Source: Bdellovibrio sp.
GTDB taxonomy: Bacteria > Myxococcota > SpSt-1050
Assembly: GCA_020725805.1 (NCBI GenBank)
Contig: DYEF01000057.1
Location: 1-18,955 of the forward strand
DNA: 18,955 nt
Reading direction: 5' to 3'
Notes under the pieces: generated by a model
Databases searched by the model: none
The model's input: only the letters and a program-made list of their open reading frames with translations
What the model was told of the DNA's origin: nothing
Part shown: piece after piece, positions 6,389 to 12,899 of the stretch
Numbering within the stretch: position 1 is the stretch's first letter
Layout of the letters: the number at the start of each line of letters is the position of its first letter
Translations under genes and position numbers: made by a program

Positions 6389-8297
6389 GAAAATAAATAA
6401 TCTGGATGACCTCAGAAATATTCCTGTCGAACAGCTTCCGCAGCTTGCCTCCGAAATCCGTTCGCTCATTATAGATGTCGTATCAAAGAACGGCGGGCAT
6501 CTGGCAAGCTCCCTTGGTGTGGTGGAACTAACCATTGCCCTTCATTATATATTCGATATCCGGCAGGACAGAATAATCTGGGATACCGGACACCAGTCGT
6601 ATGCCCATAAAATCCTGACAGGCAGGAGGGAACGGTTTCATACATTGAGACAGTACAGGGGTATCAGCGGTTTTACCAATATCAGTGAGAGTATTTATGA
6701 TGTATTCGGTACAGGTCACGCCTCTACTTCCATATCGGCGGCTCTCGGGGTTTCGGAGGGGCTGAGACTTAAGGGAGTGAGCGGACGCACTGTCGCTGTT
6801 ATCGGCGACGGAGGGATGAGTTCGGGTCTCGCCTTTGAAGGTCTCAACAACGCAGGTCATATGGAGAAGGACCTGATTGTGATTCTCAACGACAATGAGA
6901 TGTCAATCGGTCCCAATACAGGGGCTCTTTCCAGATGGATTTCCAGAAAGTTTGCCTCTGATTCCTTTGCACAGACAAGGCAGAAGATAAAGAATCTTCT
7001 CGGTAAAATCCCTTCGTTTACCAATGAGGGTATCATGCTCGCCAGAAGGGTAATCAATTCTTCTAAGGTTCTGCTGACACCCGGTATTCTGTTCGAGGGT
7101 CTGAATTTTCAGTATATAGGTCCGCTCGACGGACATAATATCTTCGAACTTCTGGAATTTCTGACGGAGATAAAGAAGCTGGATGGTCCCATACTCGTCC
7201 ATGTCTGTACGCAGAAAGGGAAGGGTTATCAGTTCGCAGAACTCAATCCGGAGAAGTTTCACGGCATATCCTCTTTCAATATCAGTACAGGTGATAAACT
7301 TCAGGGCTCTTCCGCATCCAGAGCATTTACAGATATCTTTTCGGACGTAATCACTGATGTGGCATCGAAGGATGATTCGGTAATTGCTATTACGGCCGCA
7401 ATGACTGACGGATGCGGGCTCAAGAAGTTCAGGAGCAGATTCCCGGACAGGTTCTATGATGTCGGAATCGCGGAACCGCACGCCGTTACATTTGCAGCGG
7501 GACTTGCCACACAGGGGTTAAAGCCGGTAGTCTGTATCTATTCCACATTTTTACAGCGCGCATTCGATATGATAATTCACGATGTGGCCTTGCAGAATCT
7601 GAATGTGATATTTGCCATCGACAGGGCAGGTATAGTGGGAGAGGACGGGCCGACTCATAACGGCTGTTTCGACCTCTCTTATCTCTCTCTCATCCCCAAT
7701 ATCAGGATACTGGCCCCCTGTGACGAGGAAGAGATGCATCAGGCATTCGAATATGCAGTCAATACAGGCGGACCGGTAGCGATAAGATATCCGAGAGCAG
7801 CTGCGGAAAAATACGGCATTAATATCAGACATTCCCCTCTTGAAACGGCAAAGGGAGAGATTGTATACGGATTGAGGGAGCCGGGTTCGGATGTCCTGAT
7901 TGTTACATTGGGCTCGATGGTCTATGAATCCGTTCGTGCAGCCAGACTCCTCGAGAAGAATAACATCAAGGTAACGGTTTTTAACTCACGCTTTGCCAAA
8001 CCCCTCGACAGGGATTTGATTGCGAAACTCGCAAGGTATTCTGATAATATTGTTACAGTCGAAGAGAATACGATAGCCGGCGGATTCGGTTCGTATGTCA
8101 ACCGGATTCTCATTGAGGAGAATCTGAAAAACAGAAATATCCTTAATATCGGGATACCCGACGCCTTTATCGAACATGGTCCCAGAAATATAATTCTCAA
8201 TGAAATAGGACTTACTTATGAGAAGATTGCCGAACGAATCAGGGAGTTCGTTCAGGAGACAGGACGGAGCAATATAATAGATTATCCTGTCAGTTAG
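6375..8297 (+). CDS. dxs: 1-deoxy-D-xylulose-5-phosphate synthase
   Basis: A 640-residue thiamine-diphosphate enzyme that condenses pyruvate and glyceraldehyde-3-phosphate in the first step of the MEP isoprenoid pathway; the product also feeds thiamine and pyridoxal synthesis. Visible motifs are His42 (GGHLASSLG), DTGHQSYAHKILTGR (70-84), GHASTSIS, the ThDP/Mg site GDG (144-146) with NDNEMSI (172-178), IGPLDGHN (248-255), KGKGY (281-285), catalytic Glu367 in GIAEPHAVT, and DRAGIVGEDGPTHNG. The usual AEQHAVT is AEPHAVT here (Gln to Pro at 368), next to the catalytic Glu. Length is typical. It starts 14 nt inside the receiver gene, with a GAGGAG about 12 nt upstream. Confidence 0.95.
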   Translation: MSLLEKINNLDDLRNIPVEQLPQLASEIRSLIIDVVSKNGGHLASSLGVVELTIALHYIFDIRQDRIIWDTGHQSYAHKILTGRRERFHTLRQYRGISGFTNISESIYDVFGTGHASTSISAALGVSEGLRLKGVSGRTVAVIGDGGMSSGLAFEGLNNAGHMEKDLIVILNDNEMSIGPNTGALSRWISRKFASDSFAQTRQKIKNLLGKIPSFTNEGIMLARRVINSSKVLLTPGILFEGLNFQYIGPLDGHNIFELLEFLTEIKKLDGPILVHVCTQKGKGYQFAELNPEKFHGISSFNISTGDKLQGSSASRAFTDIFSDVITDVASKDDSVIAITAAMTDGCGLKKFRSRFPDRFYDVGIAEPHAVTFAAGLATQGLKPVVCIYSTFLQRAFDMIIHDVALQNLNVIFAIDRAGIVGEDGPTHNGCFDLSYLSLIPNIRILAPCDEEEMHQAFEYAVNTGGPVAIRYPRAAAEKYGINIRHSPLETAKGEIVYGLREPGSDVLIVTLGSMVYESVRAARLLEKNNIKVTVFNSRFAKPLDRDLIAKLARYSDNIVTVEENTIAGGFGSYVNRILIEENLKNRNILNIGIPDAFIEHGPRNIILNEIGLTYEKIAERIREFVQETGRSNIIDYPVS

Positions 8298-8298
8298 A

Positions 8299-9699
8299 AT
8301 GAATCTTTACAGCGGGAAATCCTGTGTAGAAATACTCTGGTTCAGAAGAGACCTCAGAATCTATGATAATCCGCTTCTTTCGGTTGCGGACGGATATGTG
8401 CTCCCTGTTTTTATCTTCGATACAAATATACTGCAGAATCTCAGAAAGAATGATGCAAGGGTTACTTTTATCTTTGACTCAGTAAGAAGACTCAGGGAAG
8501 ACCTCAGGAAAACCGGGCTTGACCTGCTCGTCTTTTATGGAAGACCTTATGATGTCTTCTCTTATCTGAAGCGATCGTTTTGTATCAGAAATGTCTATGC
8601 AGTCTCTGATAATGATTCGTATTCAAGAAGCCGTGATAGTAAAATCGGGAAGCTCTGCAGACTTCACCTGATAAATGATGCCTTTCTTGTAAATCCCGAC
8701 CAGATCCGTACTTCGGGCGGTGGTATATATACTGTCTATTCCCATTTCAGAAATGCTGTAATAAAGAAAGTTATTGAGAAATCCGGGGAGTTGTATGCCA
8801 CCGGAAGTGATATGAAAATGCCTACTGTTGATTGCAGGGATATAATTCGGGTTGGTAAAGATAGGCCAGACAAACTTCCTTTTGAGATTGAGAGTCTGGG
8901 TTTTTCAAATAACCGTTCGGGGTATGTAGGTTCAGTCACTCCGTCTGAGACATTGTACGATAGTCTGCAGGACGTCGTAAGTAATTATGAATCACGGAGA
9001 GATTTACCGTCACTCGACGGTACGTCTCATCTGGGTTGTGCCCTCAGGTTTGGGACTGTCTCTGTAAGAGAGGTCTTGAGAAGGGCTCTCAGATGCAGAA
9101 ATTCGTCAGTCTTTATAAATGAACTTATATGGCGGGAGTTCTTCAATTACCTGCTCTGTCATTTTCCGGAAAGTGAGAGCAACAACTTCAGGAATGTCAC
9201 AATCAGCTGGAGATATGATGAGGAGTTGTTTGAGAGATGGAAATCGGGTGAAACCGGTATACCGATAGTTGATGCAGGTATGCGGCAGCTGAATACTGAG
9301 GGGTTTATGCACAACAGGGTAAGGATGATAGCAGCAAGTTTTCTGACCAAGAATCTGCATATAGACTGGCGGTACGGTGAACGGTATTTCTCGGAACTTC
9401 TGATGGACTACGAACTATCCTCGAATGTCGGAAACTGGCAGTGGGTTGCCGGGACGGGTGCAGACCCGAAATCTATGTACAGGATATTCAATCCCTTCCT
9501 GCAGGCTTCAAGGTATGATGCGGATGCAGAATACATAAAAAAGTATGTTCCGGAGCTTAGAGGGCTGAGTGCAGGAGAGATAAACAGTTATGATTTTATC
9601 TACGGGAATAAACTCAGAGGTTATCCGCCTCCTGCTATAGATATTAAATCCTCAGCCCGGGAATTCCGGATGCTTATCAGACGGGGCTCTGCAAAATGA
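8299..9699 (+). CDS. phrB: Class I deoxyribodipyrimidine photolyase
   Basis: A 466-residue light-driven DNA repair enzyme of the photolyase/cryptochrome family, which uses FAD to split cyclobutane pyrimidine dimers. The N-terminal Rossmann-like antenna domain begins with LWFRRDLRIYDN (13-24). The C-terminal FAD domain carries TGIPIVDAGMRQL (319-331), MHNRVRM (337-343), DWRYGERYF and NVGNWQWVAGTGADP. The electron-transfer Trp triad aligns as Trp304, Trp357 and Trp380. CPD photolyase is the most likely activity, but (6-4) photolyase or cryptochrome function cannot be excluded by eye. It starts 1 nt after the dxs stop with no clear Shine-Dalgarno, indicating coupled translation, and overlaps the helicase by ATGA. 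Confidence 0.93.
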   Translation: MNLYSGKSCVEILWFRRDLRIYDNPLLSVADGYVLPVFIFDTNILQNLRKNDARVTFIFDSVRRLREDLRKTGLDLLVFYGRPYDVFSYLKRSFCIRNVYAVSDNDSYSRSRDSKIGKLCRLHLINDAFLVNPDQIRTSGGGIYTVYSHFRNAVIKKVIEKSGELYATGSDMKMPTVDCRDIIRVGKDRPDKLPFEIESLGFSNNRSGYVGSVTPSETLYDSLQDVVSNYESRRDLPSLDGTSHLGCALRFGTVSVREVLRRALRCRNSSVFINELIWREFFNYLLCHFPESESNNFRNVTISWRYDEELFERWKSGETGIPIVDAGMRQLNTEGFMHNRVRMIAASFLTKNLHIDWRYGERYFSELLMDYELSSNVGNWQWVAGTGADPKSMYRIFNPFLQASRYDADAEYIKKYVPELRGLSAGEINSYDFIYGNKLRGYPPPAIDIKSSAREFRMLIRRGSAK

Positions 9700-11252
9700 G
9701 TATTATGATAGAGATGACAGAGCAGATAGCAGAGGCATATGCCCTGATGGAGAAGAGTAATAAGAATATGTTGCTTACAGGGAGGGCCGGAACGGGTAAA
9801 TCGACTCTTTTGAAGTATTTCGTCGAGAATACCAGAAAGAATGTCGTGGTGCTTGCACCGACGGGTGTTGCGGCGCTCAATGTCGGCGGGCAGACCATTC
9901 ATTCGTTTTTCAGATTCGGGATAGATATTACGCCGGACAAGGTAAAGAAGGTCCCTAAATACTCCGAAAAACTATACAAATCCATCGATACGATAGTGAT
10001 AGATGAAATCTCGATGGTCAGGTCCGATATCTTCGAGTGTATTAATCAGTTTATGAAAATTAACGGAAAGAAGAAGAGACTCCCCTTTGGTGGAGTACAG
10101 ATGATACTTGTAGGGGATATTTATCAGCTGCCGCCTGTTGTGAGCCGCAATGAAAGGGAGATATTCTCCGAACTTTACAGGGGATATTATTTTTTTGATT
10201 CAGAGGCATATCAAAATGCTGATTTTGTATACATAGAACTTGAAAAGATTTTCAGACAGAGAGATGGTAAATTCATCGAAATCCTCAATGCAATCAGGAA
10301 TAATACAGTTACAGACGAACAGTTGAAACTCCTCAACACCAGAGTCGATGAGGATTTTATTCCGGCCGGCAAGGATATGTATATTCAGCTTACATCCACC
10401 AGAGATATGGCAGACAGAATAAACCTTGCTCAGTTGTCTGCAATCGAATCGGAATTGTTTACGTTCTTCGGCACTGTTAACGGGGATTTTGACGAGAAGT
10501 TACTGCCTACCGATATGGAGTTGAACCTTAAGGCGGGCTCACAGATAATGCTTATAAATAACGACCCTGATGGCAGGTGGGTAAACGGGACAATCGGGAG
10601 AATTACAGACTTTGAACAGACTGGCGATGATGCGCTTATTGTGGCAGAGCTCGAAGATGGTGAGACGGTAGAGATTTCCCCTCATACATGGAAGATAATC
10701 AGATATAACTACGACAGGGAGCAGAAGAAGATAGTGACCGAACAGATAGGTTCTTTTACCCAGTATCCTGTTATACTGGCCTGGGCGATTACCATCCATA
10801 AGAGTCAGGGAAAGACATTCGAAAAGGTGATAATTGATCTGGGCAGAGGTACATTTGCACACGGGCAGCTGTATGTGGCTCTCTCCAGATGCAAAAGCCT
10901 TGATGGGCTTGTCTTGAGAAGACCCGTCGAAAAGAGGCATATAATTATGGAGAGAAAGGTTGTGGATTTCATTACATCAGTTCAGTACAGACAATCAGAG
11001 AGAGATTTGCCGCTGGAGGAGAAACGCAGAATAATCGATGAGGCAATAATGAATGGTTATGACCTCCGGATCGTTTATTTAAAGAAGACAGATGAAAAGT
11101 CTGTCAGGGTTATCTCTCCGGTTTATCAGGGTGAGATGGAGTTCGGAGGAAGAAAATTTTTGGGAATTAAGGCAATAGATAAAGCAAAGAACGCAGAGAG
11201 ACATTTCAGGATTGACAGGATTCTTGATATAGAGATAAAGAAGGGCGATTGA
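9696..11252 (+). CDS. Pif1-like helicase with C-terminal WYL domain
   Basis: A 518-residue SF1B 5'-3' DNA helicase of the Pif1/RecD/Dda group, acting on replication or recombination intermediates and structured DNA. The motifs in order are Walker A GRAGTGKST (29-37), motif Ia APTGVAALN, TIHSFF, Walker B VIDEISM (101-107), motif III GDIYQLPP (140-147), EKIFRQ, and the C-terminal TIHKSQGKTF and YVALSRC motifs. From about 446 to 515 there is a WYL-type fold (IIDEAI-GYDLRIVYLK..., ending RHFRIDRILDIE), a likely ligand or nucleic-acid sensing module. Pif1-WYL fusions are known in some thermophiles. It overlaps phrB by ATGA and is the last gene of the operon. Its stop is 3 nt from that of the convergent lipoprotein gene, with no terminator in between. 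Confidence 0.9.
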   Translation: MSIMIEMTEQIAEAYALMEKSNKNMLLTGRAGTGKSTLLKYFVENTRKNVVVLAPTGVAALNVGGQTIHSFFRFGIDITPDKVKKVPKYSEKLYKSIDTIVIDEISMVRSDIFECINQFMKINGKKKRLPFGGVQMILVGDIYQLPPVVSRNEREIFSELYRGYYFFDSEAYQNADFVYIELEKIFRQRDGKFIEILNAIRNNTVTDEQLKLLNTRVDEDFIPAGKDMYIQLTSTRDMADRINLAQLSAIESELFTFFGTVNGDFDEKLLPTDMELNLKAGSQIMLINNDPDGRWVNGTIGRITDFEQTGDDALIVAELEDGETVEISPHTWKIIRYNYDREQKKIVTEQIGSFTQYPVILAWAITIHKSQGKTFEKVIIDLGRGTFAHGQLYVALSRCKSLDGLVLRRPVEKRHIIMERKVVDFITSVQYRQSERDLPLEEKRRIIDEAIMNGYDLRIVYLKKTDEKSVRVISPVYQGEMEFGGRKFLGIKAIDKAKNAERHFRIDRILDIEIKKGD

Positions 11253-11255
11253 TTT

Positions 11256-12632
11256 TTATTTAAGGAATTCGGCACCCGTATCGTTGAAGTATTCGAGATT
11301 TACGAAGCCCGAGCCGTCGTAATCAGACGGATACAAAGGCGCAACTCCCTGCTTCTGCGGTATGAAGTTTGCAGGCTCCCAGACCCTTCCCATTACAAGG
11401 GAACTCTTGATAATTCCGCAGTCTCTGTTGGTAAATTTGTCGGAACAGAATCCGTCGAAGAAGGCGTTTTTGTAGCCTGCGCCGTTTGTTGTCCCCTGAG
11501 AAGAGAAGTATTTGAAGCCTATTGCATTGGTTTTATAGTCGGTACCAGAGGTTCCGTCGTCATAGAGATAATTCAGGAATATTACCGAATGTCCTGTTCC
11601 GCTTGTCCTGTCATAGTTTACGAAATCAGCCGGTTTGAGTTTTGAGAAGTCATCGACTTTTTCTCCAAGCCCGTATTTTATGAGCGCGTCACGTGCACCG
11701 TAACACTTTATGGCACTGTCTACATACCAGCAGTGTTTGAACGGCTCCCATTTTAACCACGATGAGGGCATATTCCAGACGCGGCTGTCCTGTGTGTCTT
11801 CGTAATACTTATTCATTGCCATAACGAGCGTCTGCATCGTGATACCTACGCAGTGAGATGTCCGGTCCTTTACGGCAAAGACAAGGTCGCCGTTATAGTA
11901 GAGACTCCTTGTGTGCTGACCGTCTCCGTAACCCAGATTGGAATCCTCTTTTATGAGCAGTTCAATCGTCTCCAGAATATACTGGGCAAATGTCTTGTCC
12001 GGTTCTTCTATTGTGAGGTGGATTATCAGTTCGGTCTTCCCGTTGATAACAAAGCTTATCTCCCTGTTTCCGATTCCGTGAAAACTGTATGTAAACTCGA
12101 AATCACCTGCGCTGTTCCATTCTGCGAATTTGTAATACCCTTCTGCAAGGACGACAAAAGGTGCAGGTGTATATCCCTTAAAGAGCACAGGGGTCAGCTT
12201 TTTGAAGTGTTCGCCGTCTTTCGGTGAATCAAGTCTGAAAGGCTCTGTGATTACTGTGTCTGTAACAGACTCGTCTGCAAGAGCATCTGAGACTATATCT
12301 TCTGAATTAATAATATCAGAAATTGTGTCCGGGATATCCTCATAATTCTCTGCATCGGGGGTAGAAGAACCGTCGGCAATTTCAGTATCAGGAATAATGA
12401 TTATATCTTCTTCAATCTCGCTTGTGTCATTATTATTTGCATCCTCATTAACTATAATTTCGTCCTTTGAAGACAGGTCGGATATTATGTCTTTAGCGTT
12501 TAATATATCTGTCACATCATTTAGGTAGGTAACATCACCGCCTTTGTTACCCGTCTGACTTTCATTGTTTTCTTCGGAGCAGTAAATAAAGACAAAAAGG
12601 ATTGTAAGGACGGCAACAATTGATTTTTTCAT
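11256..12632 (-). CDS. Lipoprotein with Asp-rich linker, Ig-like and Cys/His hydrolase-like domain
   Basis: 458 residues; no exact family recognised. The N-terminus is a hydrophobic signal ending in FIYC, so Cys18 is the likely lipidated residue, although Tyr just before it is unusual. Residues 19-130 are an Asp/Glu/Ser/Thr-rich linker typical of surface lipoproteins. Residues 131-208 resemble an Ig-like domain (FRLDSPKDGEHF... to IHLTIEEP). The C-terminal part has a possible catalytic Cys261 (SHCVGITMQTL) and His348 in PADFVNYDRTSGTGHSVIFL, the order and spacing style of NlpC/P60 or CHAP-type Cys-His hydrolases; assignment to that clan is inference. Four further cysteines (301, 310, 396, 405) may form disulfides. 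GGGAGG lies 7 nt before the ATG. It probably acts outside the inner membrane on peptidoglycan or a peptide bond. Confidence 0.75.
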   Translation of the reverse strand: MKKSIVAVLTILFVFIYCSEENNESQTGNKGGDVTYLNDVTDILNAKDIISDLSSKDEIIVNEDANNNDTSEIEEDIIIIPDTEIADGSSTPDAENYEDIPDTISDIINSEDIVSDALADESVTDTVITEPFRLDSPKDGEHFKKLTPVLFKGYTPAPFVVLAEGYYKFAEWNSAGDFEFTYSFHGIGNREISFVINGKTELIIHLTIEEPDKTFAQYILETIELLIKEDSNLGYGDGQHTRSLYYNGDLVFAVKDRTSHCVGITMQTLVMAMNKYYEDTQDSRVWNMPSSWLKWEPFKHCWYVDSAIKCYGARDALIKYGLGEKVDDFSKLKPADFVNYDRTSGTGHSVIFLNYLYDDGTSGTDYKTNAIGFKYFSSQGTTNGAGYKNAFFDGFCSDKFTNRDCGIIKSSLVMGRVWEPANFIPQKQGVAPLYPSDYDGSGFVNLEYFNDTGAEFLK

Positions 12633-12660
12633 TTAATTACCTCCCGCTGTACATACTATA

Positions 12661-12690
12661 AATATATCAAACTTCTGAAAAGAATGGCAA
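12661..12690 (-). promoter_or_regulatory. Promoter for the 458-residue lipoprotein gene
   Basis: On the minus strand TTGCCA (12690-12685) and TATATT (12666-12661) are separated by 18 bp. A start near 12654 would leave a leader of about 22 nt that contains GGGAGG. A TATAGT (near 12655) further down could be an alternative -10. Confidence 0.45.
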
Positions 12691-12758
12691 CAAAAAAATG
12701 ATACTCAGTTTCATTGCTTTTGCTGGTCCCAGTCACCTTCGCTAACCCGTTGATATTT

Positions 12759-12802
12759 GTCCTAATTTCCAATCGAGTTAATAGCGTTTTACTGGTTAGG
12801 AC
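12759..12802. repeat. Inverted repeat between terminator and lipoprotein promoter
   Basis: GTCCTAA (12759-12765) and TTAGGAC (12796-12802) are perfect complements. Inside them CCA (12769-12771) and TGG (12793-12795) can extend the pairing past a TTT bulge. It could be a hairpin or a loop-forming operator upstream of the lipoprotein gene. Apart from this and the flanking promoter and terminator, I see no gene in 12633-12899. Confidence 0.4.
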
Positions 12803-12835
12803 TATGTTAAGTAAACCCTGCTGATTTGGTGATAT

Positions 12836-12872
12836 GCAAAAAAGCCCTGTAAGGTAATCCTCACAGGGCTTC
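12836..12872 (-). terminator. Strong intrinsic terminator of the Cys-rich protein gene
   Basis: On the minus strand AGCCCTGT (12870-12863) pairs with ACAGGGCT (12850-12843). An inner AGG/CCT pairing lies around an ATTA loop, and six T follow (12843-12838). It begins about 30 nt past the stop of the 790-residue protein gene. Confidence 0.9.
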
Positions 12873-12899
12873 AGGATGGTGGTAAGTACTATGTATCAG

